This document shows positions 9,321 to 19,229 of a stretch of 64,000 bases of DNA, piece after piece; positions within the stretch are counted from its first letter, which is position 1; every line of letters starts with the position of its first letter. Source of the stretch: Prevotella melaninogenica (GTDB taxonomy: Bacteria > Bacteroidota > Bacteroidia > Bacteroidales > Bacteroidaceae); contig NZ_CP072347.1 of the NCBI RefSeq assembly GCF_018127925.1, positions 684,501-748,500 of the forward strand, read 5' to 3'. The notes under the pieces were generated by a model. That model was given only the letters and a program-made list of their open reading frames with translations, ran no database searches and had not been told where the DNA came from. The position numbers were made by a program, and so were the translations under genes.

Positions 9321-9701
9321 ACTTTTGTAACTGATTGGTTTCGTGAAGGTTACAAACTTGGTTCATATATCTGTTTTTTGGCTTTGTTCCGAGGTTTTTC
9401 TTTGAAATTATGTAATGATTTTTCAGAGTCTGAACAATTGGTTTTAAAGTTATAAGAATCTCTATGTTGGGGGTAAGGATAAGATAGGCATGCAAGATAA
9501 TCTTGCTATGAGTTTGTAGAATGATAGAGGTTGGTTATATAAGCAAGATGCTGACTCGCGTGAAGTAATTGATGCACTAAAAGCTTTTTAACTTTATTTT
9601 TTACGTAATAAATTACGACAATAGAAATGTTAAAGGCTATTATGGGAAAGGGATTGATACACATTATCCGTGTAATAATAATCTTAATTTCATGGTTATG
9701 T
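9321..9701. other. AT-rich intergenic region with possible gene remnant
   Basis: No intact gene seen. A 23-residue open stretch (9520-9591, ending DSREVIDALKAF) could be the tail of a decayed gene, but it has a stop just upstream and no recognised family. The target duplication of IS copy A (ATGT) ends the region. Confidence 0.4.
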
Positions 9702-11382
9702 AGGGATATTCAGAATTTTTCTAACTAATTGTTTGTCAGCATAATATATTATTTGTACCTTTACATAAAATCCCCCGAACGACCCATCACGGGCAGAATC
9801 GGGGGAAAACTTAAAATAAATCGTCGTGAAGATACAAAAAATTTCTGATATAACACCAACTTTGCCCTTTACAGAGTTCGATTTTTTACAGAGCTATCGT
9901 GAAAGCTTTGCACAAAGCGAACTTGGACGCATTCATTCCCAGCTCCCACTAAAGGAGTTGGCAGCAGAGTATACGATCCTTAGCCATAAGAGCAAGCGAG
10001 GCAAAAAGCCTCTTTTCTCGGGTGAAGGAGAAATAGCCCTAATGTTCCTTAAGTCATACACAGGTCTGTCTGACGATGGTCTGATAGAAATGCTTAACGG
10101 AAGCATCCACATGCAGATGTTCTGTGGTGTTCTGATAGACCCCTCCTGTCCCATCAAGGATGGAAAGATTGTAAGTGCCATACGCAATCGTCTTGGTCAG
10201 TTTCTTGACATAGACAGCTTTCAGGGCATATTGTATGCCAAATGGAAAGACAACCTTAAAGACAAAGACCTGTGCTTGACGGATGCAACCTGTTACGAGA
10301 GCTACCTGCGTTTTCCTACGGATATCAAGCTGCTCTGGGAGTGTTGTTATTGGCTTCACACTCTGCTGGTCTCCGAGTGTAAACACCTCTCAGAGCGTAT
10401 TCCGAGAAGCAAGTATAATAATATTGACAAGGCCAGGCTTGCATACGCTAAGCAGCGCAAGCACACAGCCTCGTCCACGCGCAAGCTCAGGAGAAGACTC
10501 CTGAGGCTTCTGTCCAAACTCCTGTCCCAATGGAATCGTCTGCGTAAACAGTACAGTCCTTGCATCTGTCTGTCGGCAGAACAAGAAAAGCGGCTGTCCG
10601 CTGTGCGTGAGGTATGCCTCCAACAGTCAGAACTATTCTCCGGCAAGGAAGTCAAGCACCGTATCGTCAGCATCGACCGCCCCTACCTCCGTCCTATTGT
10701 CAGAGGCAAGGAAAACAAGCGTGTAGAGTTTGGGGCAAAGGTCAACAACATACAGATAGACGGCATATCATTCATAGAGCACCACAGCTTTGAGGCATTC
10801 AACGAGGGTGTCCGTCTTAAGCTATGTATAGAATATCAAGAATCTTTGACGGGAATCAAAGTCAAGCGTGTAGGTGCCGATTCCATATACGCCAACAATG
10901 CCAACCGCACTATGTGTACAGAAAAAGGCATAACGACCTGTTTCACTAGAAAAGGTCCAAGACCCAAAGAAGAAGCTGAATGTCTCAAGACAGCGAGAAA
11001 GATTATTGGAAACCTCAGAGCTACGGTAATGGAGGGTAGCTTTGGAAATCAAAAGCAACACTATAGCCTTGGACGCATCAAGGCACGCAATATGTTTAGC
11101 GAGAGGCTACTACTCTTCTTCGGAATCCATACAGCAAATGCTGCCATTCTTGCCGCAAGGGAGATGGCTCGGAGGGTGAAGAAGGCTGCCTAATAAAACT
11201 TAAGGATAATTTTACAAGTCCATAGATAGTATGGAAAGGGCAGGTGTGCTCATATGACTCATTATTTGAGATTTTTGAACAAATAACACAGCATATTCTT
11301 TTTCTGGGACCTTCTCCAAGGAAAAGAATGCAGTTTTTGGCTGCCTTGGAGAGCTCTAAGAGGGAATTAACTGAAATTCCCT
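9702..11382 (+). mobile_element. IS1182-like insertion sequence, copy A (1681 bp)
   Basis: Bounded by imperfect inverted repeats AGGGATATTCAG and CTGAAATTCCCT and flanked by a 4-bp duplication ATGT (9698-9701, 11383-11386). One transposase gene. Just before its start a hairpin (CCCCCGA / TCGGGGG, about 9771-9806) may block read-through transcription or translation. Nearly identical copies are at 24083-25763 and 32935-35166. Confidence 0.93.
9826..11193 (+). CDS. Transposase of IS copy A
   Basis: 455 residues from GTG 9826. DDE-type transposase of the IS5/IS1182 group. It has an N-terminal DUF772-like region (SGEGEIALMFLKSYTGLSDD), the first Asp within LTDATCYESYLRFPTD, a basic Arg/Lys-rich central segment, and a C-terminal region EGSFGNQKQHYSLGRIKARN carrying the likely Glu. 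Intact. It differs from copy B at very few residues (Ile versus Asn near residue 51; RRVKKAA versus RRGKKAA at the end). Confidence 0.92.
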   Translation: MKIQKISDITPTLPFTEFDFLQSYRESFAQSELGRIHSQLPLKELAAEYTILSHKSKRGKKPLFSGEGEIALMFLKSYTGLSDDGLIEMLNGSIHMQMFCGVLIDPSCPIKDGKIVSAIRNRLGQFLDIDSFQGILYAKWKDNLKDKDLCLTDATCYESYLRFPTDIKLLWECCYWLHTLLVSECKHLSERIPRSKYNNIDKARLAYAKQRKHTASSTRKLRRRLLRLLSKLLSQWNRLRKQYSPCICLSAEQEKRLSAVREVCLQQSELFSGKEVKHRIVSIDRPYLRPIVRGKENKRVEFGAKVNNIQIDGISFIEHHSFEAFNEGVRLKLCIEYQESLTGIKVKRVGADSIYANNANRTMCTEKGITTCFTRKGPRPKEEAECLKTARKIIGNLRATVMEGSFGNQKQHYSLGRIKARNMFSERLLLFFGIHTANAAILAAREMARRVKKAA

Positions 11383-11452
11383 ATGTACATCCGAAAAATC
11401 AACAATAAAGGTTAATAGTGTTTTTAAATAATAAAAAATATTTCTCCAAAAA

Positions 11453-11484
11453 TTTGGTTGTTTTAAAAAAAACGTGTATCTTTG
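11453..11484 (+). promoter_or_regulatory. Promoter of the PPOX/Nim-like gene
   Basis: TTTG at 11453-11456, 20 nt, TATCTTTG at 11477-11484. It lies outside the IS (which ends 11382), so IS copy A did not separate the gene from this promoter. Confidence 0.6.
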
Positions 11485-11659
11485 CATCAAGTTTTTTTAG
11501 TGGTTAATTTAGTTTTAGTATTTAAACCTTGGGTGATGTGAATCAGTCAAGGTCTTTTTTTTGTATATAGTGGAAGTCTTATACAAAGATTTCTTTTATT
11601 GGTAAGATTAACTCATAATAGATAATTCACAGTTTCAACTAATCATTTTTATATTAATT

Positions 11660-12175
11660 ATGTACGATATGAAATATGTTAATGACCGCGTACGAAGACA
11701 AGATCGTCTGATGGATGAGGAAAGAGCGATAGAACTTCTGCGAGATGGAGAATACGGGGTTTTGAGTATGGTCTCAGAAGATATGGGATATGGTATTCCT
11801 GTAAACTTTGTTTGGGACGGCAAGAATAGTATCTATATCCATTGTGCACCTGAAGGACGTAAGTTGGTGGCTATTGAGCAGAATCCAAAGGTTTCGCTCT
11901 GCGTCATTGGTAAAGTAAACTTGTTGCCACGCAATTTCACCACTGAGTACGAGAGTGCTATCTTCTTCGGTGAGGCACATATCCATCTTTCTGAGGAAGA
12001 GAAGATGCATGCACTGCATCTATTGATAGACAAGTTGTCACCAGATTTCAAAGAGCTTGGCGATAAATATGCTCATATGAGTTTTCATCGCGTTGAGATT
12101 ATCCGTGTTGATTTCTCTGAGTTCAGTGGTAAACGAAAGAAGGTGCATTCATCAGCTACGCCAACCGGAGATTAA
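11660..12175 (+). CDS. Pyridoxamine 5'-phosphate oxidase-family flavoprotein (Nim-like)
   Basis: 171 residues (start 11660, or ATG 11669). A split-barrel flavin-binding protein, with EERAIELLRDGEYGVLSMVSE and YGIPVNFVWDGKNSIYIHCA followed by GRKLVAIEQNPKVSLCVIG. This subgroup includes nitroimidazole-reducing Nim proteins. Whether this one affects nitroimidazoles cannot be told from sequence, since many housekeeping relatives exist. It lies 277 bp after IS copy A, a position in which IS promoters are known to activate nim genes in Bacteroides, though here a native promoter is visible. Confidence 0.85.
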   Translation: MYDMKYVNDRVRRQDRLMDEERAIELLRDGEYGVLSMVSEDMGYGIPVNFVWDGKNSIYIHCAPEGRKLVAIEQNPKVSLCVIGKVNLLPRNFTTEYESAIFFGEAHIHLSEEEKMHALHLLIDKLSPDFKELGDKYAHMSFHRVEIIRVDFSEFSGKRKKVHSSATPTGD

Positions 12176-12268
12176 AGGGTTGCTCGTAGAATGGTAATCA
12201 CCACACATTAAATGTTTTACATAGCAAAGGTCGGCATCTCTCAGGACCTAAGTATTATTTTTTAGCGA

Positions 12269-13489
12269 ATGGATATAGCTATCATTGGCGGAGGAGCAGC
12301 AGGATTCATGGCTGCTATCATGGCTCGCAGAACAAACCCTTCAAGTAAGGTGACAATCTTTGAACGTGCACAGAAGGTGTTGGCTAAAGTTGAAATAACC
12401 GGAGGTGGACGTTGTAATGTTACGAATAGTTTTGCAGCGATTACGGACATGAAGCAGGCTTACCCACGTGGGCATAAACTCATGAAACGGTTAATGAAGA
12501 CGTTTAGCCATGAAGATACTTATAGATGGTTTGAGCAACATGGTGTGCCATTGGTAACGCAAGAAGATGAATGTGTTTTTCCGAAGGCGCAAGATTCTCA
12601 TGCCATTATTAATTGTTTGGTGCGGCAGGCTAATGAATTGGGGGTTACTATATGTTGTCGACATCGTTTGGTGAACATCCATAAGATGGAAGATGGGAGA
12701 TTAAAACTGGAGTTTGAGAATGGTTCACATCGCGTGTTTCATCGTACTATTATAACAACTGGAGGCTCACCGAATGGACGTGGCTTGCAATACCTTGCCC
12801 AGCTTGGACATGAAATTGAGGCTCCTGTACCTTCACTTTTCACCTTTAATATAAAAGATCGTGCTTTTTGCGACCTTATGGGAACGGTTGTTGAACCTGT
12901 TGTGACGACTATTCCTGGAACAAAACTGCGTGCGAAGGGTCCATTGTTGGTAACACATTGGGGCGTAAGTGGTCCTGCTGCTTTGAAACTTTCTTCCTAT
13001 GCGGCTCGTCTGCTTGCTGAAAATGATTATAAAGCACCGCTTGCCATCAGCTGGACTGGCGAACTAACACGGCAAGAAGTGGAGGAGAATCTTCTGAAGT
13101 TGCAAACTGCTAACCCACGTAAGCAGGTTGCTACCTTACATCCATTTGGTTTGCCGAGTCGTCTGTGGCTCTATATACTAAGTAAACTTGGCATAGATGC
13201 TGTGAAGCCATGGGCTGAGATTGGACGTAAAACGATAAACAGAATGATTGAAACATTGGTCAATGATCAATACTCCATTGCTGGTAAAGGTGCCTTTCGT
13301 GAAGAGTTTGTGACGTGTGGTGGTGTGAGTCTTAGCTCTGTTAACTCTAAAACACTTGAAAGTAAGGTTTGTCCAAATCTTTTCTTTGCGGGTGAGGTGT
13401 TAGACATTGATGCTATTACTGGTGGTTTTAATCTTCAAGCTGCATGGACAACAGGTGTTGTGGCTGGGCAATGTGCTGCAGGTAGTTAG
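12269..13489 (+). CDS. HI0933/YhiN-family NAD(P)/FAD-dependent oxidoreductase
   Basis: 406 residues. N-terminal dinucleotide-binding motif (IIGGGAAGFMAAIMARR), the family signature TGGGRCNVTN, a second GGSPNGRG motif, and a C-terminal GEVLDIDAITGGFNLQAAW flavin-contact motif. Annotated elsewhere as aminoacetone oxidase-family enzyme; the physiological substrate is not established. Starts 93 bp after the preceding gene on the same strand. Confidence 0.92.
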   Translation: MDIAIIGGGAAGFMAAIMARRTNPSSKVTIFERAQKVLAKVEITGGGRCNVTNSFAAITDMKQAYPRGHKLMKRLMKTFSHEDTYRWFEQHGVPLVTQEDECVFPKAQDSHAIINCLVRQANELGVTICCRHRLVNIHKMEDGRLKLEFENGSHRVFHRTIITTGGSPNGRGLQYLAQLGHEIEAPVPSLFTFNIKDRAFCDLMGTVVEPVVTTIPGTKLRAKGPLLVTHWGVSGPAALKLSSYAARLLAENDYKAPLAISWTGELTRQEVEENLLKLQTANPRKQVATLHPFGLPSRLWLYILSKLGIDAVKPWAEIGRKTINRMIETLVNDQYSIAGKGAFREEFVTCGGVSLSSVNSKTLESKVCPNLFFAGEVLDIDAITGGFNLQAAWTTGVVAGQCAAGS

Positions 13490-13924
13490 TATCTTACTGC
13501 TTTGAAATCGTCAAGTGTTTGAAATAATACGAATGTAAAAACTATTGCTATCGAAAAAGAATGTTTGATAGTAGCATTTTCCCTTTATACAATAACACTT
13601 GCACCAAAGATATATCGTTAGCTAATAAGTCCTCAGCACAACTGGTGTTTATGAATAACACTATATGTGCTGTGCATTAATACTTCTGTCAGAGATGTGA
13701 AGTGAGGGGCAACTCGTCATTATATATAGTATGACTAAAGCCCAACTTATATCGAAATCATTTATTTTCCTATATAAGGGAATGACCTTGCATTATAAAA
13801 GTGTATAAATTTGCATTGAGAGTCCAGATAAGAGACGGCAAATATATAGTCCTATACTCCATCAGAATTTATCTTCAATACAGCCTATATATGATTTGAT
13901 TTTTCATCACTAAATCTCGCATCT
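13490..13924. other. Intergenic, no gene recognised
   Basis: AT-rich sequence between the flavoprotein gene and the 33-bp minisatellite. No open frame with family resemblance, no clear terminator. Confidence 0.5.
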
Positions 13925-14135
13925 TTTTTGAGTTCATCATCCATACAGTCTATACCTTGTTTGAGTTCATCATCCATACAGTCTATACCTTGTTTGATTT
14001 ACTCATCGATACAGCCCATACCTTGTTTGACTTTGTCGTCCATATAGTCTTTACCTCGTTTTGCTTTACTCATCGATATTATACATACCTTGTTTGAGTT
14101 TGTTGTCCATATAGTATAAATCTTATTGGGATTTA
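13925..14135 (-). repeat. 33-bp minisatellite, possibly a decayed 11-residue coding repeat
   Basis: Six or so degenerate units of 33 bp (core CATCCATACAGTCTATACC). Two adjacent units are identical over their full length. Read on the minus strand, one frame gives repeated KQGIDCMDDEL, ending in KKDARFSDEKSNHI then stop. Older units carry stop codons. The multiple-of-three period suggests a past protein repeat; no current gene is supported. Confidence 0.75.
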
Positions 14136-14338
14136 TTGTCTATACTGCTCAATATACAGTTTTATCTTATCATCTTATAAATGTTTTCTTATGTAAGTAG
14201 GTGTCACAATAGTCGCTTTTAGTTAAAAAGTGTTTTAATTCCAAATTCTTTTCCCATACATTTTGTAGTTTCAAAAAATATCTATACCTTTGCACTCGCT
14301 TTAAACAAGGAAGCAGGTTGACTACAAAGTAACCTTCT

Positions 14339-14423
14339 GGAGAGATGGTAGAGTGGTCGATTACAACGGTCTTGAAAACCGTCGTACCGAGAGGTACCGG
14401 GGGTTCGAATCCCTCTCTCTCCG
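14339..14423 (+). tRNA. tRNA-Ser (anticodon UGA)
   Basis: Acceptor GGAGAGA pairs with TCTCTCC. The anticodon stem-loop is AACGGTCTTGAAAACCGT with TGA, the long variable arm is typical of Ser, and the T-loop is GGTTCGAATCC. CCA is not encoded. A terminator-like hairpin and an integrase with arm-type repeats follow directly, so this gene is a likely integration target. Confidence 0.97.
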
Positions 14424-14470
14424 CTTTAGGTACTCTGAACAGACCAACAGAGAAATCCTAACAAAAACGT

Positions 14471-14508
14471 AAGTATCATAGCTACAAGTAGTTATGATAC
14501 TTTTCTTT
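14471..14508 (+). terminator. Terminator after tRNA-Ser
   Basis: Stem AAGTATCATA / TATGATACTT followed by TTCTTTTA. Confidence 0.65.
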
Positions 14509-14572
14509 TATATCCATTCTTCTTCTCAGAGTACGTACAGAGGGGGTAAATACTTCCTAAATACTCTACAAT

Positions 14573-14804
14573 GGCTACAATCTGGCTACACTTTTTGAGG
14601 CAAAATAAAAATTGTAGCCAAGAGTTCGTACAGAGTACGCATAGAGTACACGCAAATTGCTGTTATTCAAATAAATATGTCGAACTTTGCAGCGTGGTTA
14701 CAGAAGTTTATCTCGCTAATAATTCAATCTTTTGGCTACAATTCTATTAGAAGCTGGCTACAATTATTGAATTTTGGCTACAACTTTCCTTTCCATGGCT
14801 ACAA
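14573..14804 (+). repeat. Arm-type integrase binding sites: repeated TGGCTACAA
   Basis: TGGCTACAA or a one-base variant occurs at 14573, 14584, 14733, 14755, 14775 and 14796, and inverted at 14613-14621. A second motif (GTACAGAG with flanks) occurs twice near 14535 and 14630. Clusters of short direct repeats between a tRNA 3' end and an integrase gene are the usual arm sites of tyrosine recombinases. The whole 14424-14823 gap is explained by these and the terminator. Confidence 0.7.
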
Positions 14805-14823
14805 TTAAAAAACAGCAGCGCAA

Positions 14824-16056
14824 ATGAAAACCATTTTCAGAGCAGTCTTCTATTTAAGAAGCAACTATGTGAACAAGGAGGGTAAAACACCCGTGATGTT
14901 GAGAATATATCTCAACAACGAACGACTTTCCATTGGCTCAACAGGTATTGCCGTTCAGCAGTCGCAATGGGATAGTGAAAAAGAACGACTGAAGGGAAGG
15001 ACTACAGAGGCTCTTTCTACTAATCTCGAGTTGGATAACATCCAAAGCGGATTGCAGACTATCTTTAAGAAGTTAGAAATGACAGATGCTATTTCTTTGG
15101 AACGTATTAAGTCGGAGTATCTCGGCAGGAAAGAAGAGGTAGAAACGATGATGACACTCTTCGATAAGCACAACAAAGATATTGCTAAGCAAGTGGGCAT
15201 ATCTGTAAGTGCTGCCACTTTCCAAAAATATAATGTCTGCAAACGACATTTCACGACTTTCTTGCAGGATAAGTACAAACGTTCGGATATGCGCTTGTCT
15301 GAACTCACCTATATCATCATACACGACTTTGATATTTTCCTTCGCATAGTAGTTGGTCAGAACCCAAATACAGCTACCAAGACAATGAAGACTTTCAAGA
15401 CAATTACGATTTTAGGTAGAAAAATGGGGGTAATCCATCATGATCCTTTTCTTAATCATCGTTTTCACCTTGAGCCAGTCAATCGTGGTTTCTTGACAGA
15501 TGAAGAGATTTTGAAGATAGCCAATAAAGATCTGGGCATACAGCGTTTGGAATTAGTTCGTGATTTATTCGTTTTCTCATGCTTCACAGGCTTGGCATAC
15601 ATTGATGTGGCCAACCTTACTCCCGAGAACATTGTTACCCTTGACGACAAACAATGGATAATGACCAAACGACAGAAGACGAGTGTTGCAACAAATGTTC
15701 TTTTATTGGATATTCCGAAGAATATCATTGAAAAGTATAGTGGCAAGACCTATCGTGATGGTAAACTCTTCCCAATGCTAACCAATCAGCGAACCAATTC
15801 ATATCTGAAGGAAATTGCAGATATTTGTGGCATTAAAAAGGACCTAACCTTTCACATGGCTCGCCACACATTTGCAACAATGTCATTGAGTAAAGGTGTT
15901 TCTATGGAATCAGTTTCTAAGATGCTGGGACATACCAATATTAAAACCACACAAATTTATGCCCGTATTACCAATAAGAAAATAGAACACGATATGGAAC
16001 AGTTGGCTGGCAAGTTAGACAAGTTCAATGTTGCTATGGGCATCAACTCTAAATAA
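14824..16056 (+). CDS. Tyrosine recombinase/integrase
   Basis: 410 residues, usual for Bacteroidetes integrases. N-terminal arm-binding domain (FYLRSNYVNKEGKTPVMLRIYLN), SAM-like core-binding domain (residues about 110-200), and C-terminal catalytic domain. The catalytic domain has an Arg-containing FSCFTGLAYIDVANL variant, HMARHTFATMSLSKGV (H-x-x-R) and LGHTNIKTTQIYARI with the nucleophilic Tyr. The box usually reading TGxR has TGLA here; the Arg is often replaced in this family. Lies 400 bp after tRNA-Ser, facing away from it. The element it once mobilised is represented by the next genes. Confidence 0.92.
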   Translation: MKTIFRAVFYLRSNYVNKEGKTPVMLRIYLNNERLSIGSTGIAVQQSQWDSEKERLKGRTTEALSTNLELDNIQSGLQTIFKKLEMTDAISLERIKSEYLGRKEEVETMMTLFDKHNKDIAKQVGISVSAATFQKYNVCKRHFTTFLQDKYKRSDMRLSELTYIIIHDFDIFLRIVVGQNPNTATKTMKTFKTITILGRKMGVIHHDPFLNHRFHLEPVNRGFLTDEEILKIANKDLGIQRLELVRDLFVFSCFTGLAYIDVANLTPENIVTLDDKQWIMTKRQKTSVATNVLLLDIPKNIIEKYSGKTYRDGKLFPMLTNQRTNSYLKEIADICGIKKDLTFHMARHTFATMSLSKGVSMESVSKMLGHTNIKTTQIYARITNKKIEHDMEQLAGKLDKFNVAMGINSK

Positions 16057-16081
16057 TATATAACCCTAAACCAAGAAGATT

Positions 16082-16549
16082 ATGACAACAACAAAGAAAG
16101 AGCTTTCTTACTTCCGTTTGAAGTTGGAAGCGTATCTCGGAGAGCATTTTCCAGAGAGAGTGAATGAAAATACGTTTATAACTGCTCGCGCAGACGAAGC
16201 ATTGACAACTTACTGCGATGCTATAGCACAAGGTTTTTCTCACCCAGAGGCAGAGGTAATGGCAAGCGAAGTCTTATACCAAGGTTTGCACTTTTCCAAG
16301 TACGACACGCTTGTCTCTATCTTAGAGAATGAGTTCGAGAAAGAACTCCCTTTCCCTCTTCCCGGAAGGCTAACACCAATGCTTCTGAAGAATAAGGCTG
16401 TGCAAAGCGTTTTCGACAAGTATGAGCTGACGGACGACTTCGGCGCAAGTCCCGAGTATGAGAAACTCTACACTGAACTGACAGGGACAATCGTTCTGAT
16501 CATCGAGGTTAATGGTCTGCCAACCGTCGATAGTGAGAACATGACTTGA
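16082..16549 (+). CDS. DUF1896-family mobile-element protein
   Basis: 155 residues, no signal peptide or membrane segment. Sequence such as LSYFRLKLEAYLGEHFPERV and FSHPEAEVMASEVLYQGLHF matches the DUF1896 proteins carried by CTnDOT-like conjugative elements. Function unknown. It follows the integrase by 25 bp and is probably co-transcribed. Confidence 0.8.
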   Translation: MTTTKKELSYFRLKLEAYLGEHFPERVNENTFITARADEALTTYCDAIAQGFSHPEAEVMASEVLYQGLHFSKYDTLVSILENEFEKELPFPLPGRLTPMLLKNKAVQSVFDKYELTDDFGASPEYEKLYTELTGTIVLIIEVNGLPTVDSENMT

Positions 16550-16688
16550 TGTAACACCATCGGGAGCTTTTGTAGTGTCAAGAGCCAAGATAACCATTCT
16601 TCACCACACACCAAGAGTTTGAGCAAACACTTGGCTTTGTGAGGCAGAATATCTTGTTATTGCTCTTGAAACTATTAAAAGCTCCGAT

Positions 16689-17036
16689 ATGAATACAATC
16701 ATCATGAATCAAGACATCTACACACCTGCCTTCATCAAGGCAGACGCACCGAACAAAAGCGATAATATCAAGCAGCAGCCGAATTTGCCCAAGCAAGTCC
16801 GCCGCTTCTCTTGGACACGCTTCATTGAACTCGCTATCTTGCTTTCCATCGTTATCGGTGCCATTTGGTTTATCTCAAAGATTGTAACGCCGCAAGTCGT
16901 AACTGTCGTCTCTGTCATTACTGGTTTTCTGATACTACGCTTTATAATCAGGGTAATTCTAAAAGTAACATTTACGCTGCTGAGCATTCTCTTCTGGCTG
17001 GCAATTCTCTGTGCTATCCTGTTATGCGTGCTTTGA
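16689..17036 (+). CDS. Small membrane protein of the integrated element
   Basis: 115 residues (start 16689, or ATG 16704). A hydrophilic N-terminus of about 45 residues is followed by three hydrophobic segments (FIELAILLSIVIGAIWFIS, VVTVVSVITGFLILRFIIRV, LLSILFWLAILCAILLCVL). No family recognised. Same orientation as the integrase; IS1182 copy begins 32 bp downstream. Confidence 0.6.
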   Translation: MNTIIMNQDIYTPAFIKADAPNKSDNIKQQPNLPKQVRRFSWTRFIELAILLSIVIGAIWFISKIVTPQVVTVVSVITGFLILRFIIRVILKVTFTLLSILFWLAILCAILLCVL

Positions 17037-17067
17037 GAAGCATAGTTCTTTCATTTTATTTCATCGA

Positions 17068-18923
17068 GGGTGTGTCAAAATGTCCACATCCTCTTTTTTA
17101 TGCACAAAGCCCCGACTTTCTCAAGCCAGGGCTTTGCTATTTCCTAAAGTTTTTGTACCTTTAAACATACAAAAAATCTCATTATGGCAAAGGTACACTT
17201 TCGTTCTTACATACACAAGAAAATGATTCTTTTTCCTCAAAGAATCGATAAGGATATCGCAGAAGATGACCCTGTTCGTCTTTTAGATGCCTTGGTGGAT
17301 AATCTTATGTTGGATAATGTCTACAAACTTTATAAGCCCAGTGGTCGCAAGCCTTATCATCCACAAATGATGCTCAAGGTGATTCTTTACGCCTATATGA
17401 ATAATATCTATTCTTGCCGCCGTATAGAGTCGCTCCTCAAGCGTGACATTCATTTCATCTATCTGGCAGGATATGAGCAGCCTGATTTTATTACCATTAA
17501 TCGTTTTCGTAATCGTGTGAAAAAGGAAATCAACAATATATTCACACAAGTCGTATTAGTACTTGCAGCCAAAGGTTTGATAAGTCTTGACGTTGAATAT
17601 ATTGACGGCACAAAGATAGAATCGAAAGCCAACAAGTATACCTTCGTTTGGAAGAGAACCGTGGAAAAGAACCGCGCCAAGTTACAGGAACAAATACGCA
17701 CACTCTTGCTTCAGGTTGATGATGTCATAGCGCAGGACAATGCGGCTAAAACGGAAGGTGTCGAGTTTACTGCAGCTCTGCTCGATGAGATATCCGAGGA
17801 ATTGAACAAGTCTTTGGAATCAGCCCTTGAGCCTAAGACTAAATAAGAGAAGCAGGCTGTTAGAACCAAGAAAAAACAGATTAAAGAGCTTGAGAAGAAA
17901 CGTAATAAACTCCAGGAGTATGACCAGCACCTTGAGGTTATGGGAGAGAGAAACTCCTACAGCAAGACCGACCCTGATGCCACGTTTATGCACATGAAGG
18001 AGGATGCTATGCGGAACGGACAGACTAAGCCTGGATATAATCTGCAGATAGCAACGGAGAACCAGTTTATCACCGACTTTGCACTCTATGCCAATCGTAC
18101 CGATACACTCACACTTCCTTCTTTCTTGGAGTCTTTCAAATCACGCTATCATCGCTATGCCAAGACAGTCATAGCTGATTCAGGGTATGGCTCCGAGGAG
18201 AACTATCTGTTCATGGACGTACATAATATGGAAGCCTATGTGAAGTATAACTACTTCCATAAAGAGCAGCGTCCACGCTACACACCTAACCCATTCAGTC
18301 CCGCAAGCCTTTATTATAATAAGGAACAGGATTTCTACGTCTGCCCTATGGGACAGCATATGAAGCGTATAGGTATGAAGCGTTCCCTAACCTCTAATGG
18401 ATTCGTTACTTACAGCGTACGTTATCAGGCAGAACGCTGTGATGGTTGTCCCTTGAGAGGCTCATGTTTTAAGGCAAGAGGGAACAGAATTATAGAAGTA
18501 AACCACCAACTACAGCACTATAAACAAAAGGCACGGAAACTACTGACCTCGGAAGAAGGCATCAAGCATCGAGGACTAAGGGCATAGAACCTGAAGCTGT
18601 TTTTGGACAAACAAAATATAATAAAGCCTACAAGAGGTTTAGGCATTTTGGGAAAGACAAGGTCAATATGGACTTTGCCTTCTTCGCTATTGCCTTTAAC
18701 ATAGGGAAAATGTGTAGAAAAACCAATCTCAAGGAACTAAAAGCCGTTATGGAGGTACTTTTAGCAACCTTCAGATGCTTTATACAAGTTTATATAGGCT
18801 ATTTAAAGCCAAACAAATCATTTTATATGAAATTAGCAGCATAACTACAGTAAATAATGAATTATGTGGTAGACAAGGTAAAGGGAGAGTAAAAAAGAGG
18901 ATGTATCAATTTTGACACACCCC
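17068..18923 (+). mobile_element. IS1182-family insertion sequence (degenerate)
   Basis: Ends are GGGTGTGTCAAAA and its complement TTTTGACACACCC, with further matched bases (CATCCTCTTTTTTA) inside both ends. A target duplication was not clear. It holds one broken transposase gene and lies inside the conjugative-element remnant. Confidence 0.85.
17184..18843 (+). pseudogene. IS1182-family transposase, inactivated
   Basis: Typical IS1182 N-terminus (DALVDNLMLDNVYKLYKPSG, YHPQMMLKVILYAYMNNIYS). An in-frame TAA at 17844-17846 interrupts it after residue 220. The same frame resumes through ERNSYSKTDPDATFMHMKED and a zinc-ligand-like CDGCPLRGSC stretch. It is then shifted near 18582; the next frame continues IEPEAVFGQTKYNKAYKRF to a stop at 18843. 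Two independent lesions mean no full-length protein. Confidence 0.88.
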
Positions 18924-19229
18924 CTTTCTATTTTCCACTACGAGCGTTGCACTTTTGCTTCTTTTCCTATGCTCCACGATATGCGATGACAAGGAGACGG
19001 ATGCTGTTCCCTTTTTATCCGCAAAGGTAGTACGGGGCTTGTGGCTTTTTTCGAGTCAAGCTCTCAACAACTCGTCAAAAGGTCTGTGCCGCTTGGTTTG
19101 TCTGGAAAATCTCCACACCTACGGGTAGTATTTTCCGTCAAAACCTTGTGCAAGCCTGCCCAGCTACCTCTATTTTGCTCCAAAAAGGAATCAGCATACT
19201 CCGATCTTTGGACGCATAAAAATGTCGCT

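Noticed and set aside
9520-9591. Short open stretch ending DSREVIDALKAF
   Set aside because: Too short, with a stop immediately upstream and no recognised family; kept only as a note in the gap description.
13925-14135. CRISPR array
   Set aside because: Units are contiguous 33-bp repeats without unique spacers and the copies are degenerate; no cas genes nearby.
19041-19229. N-terminal extension of the 19230 gene
   Set aside because: The extra residues show no conserved features, and the ATG at 19230 followed by a coupled downstream gene is a simpler start.
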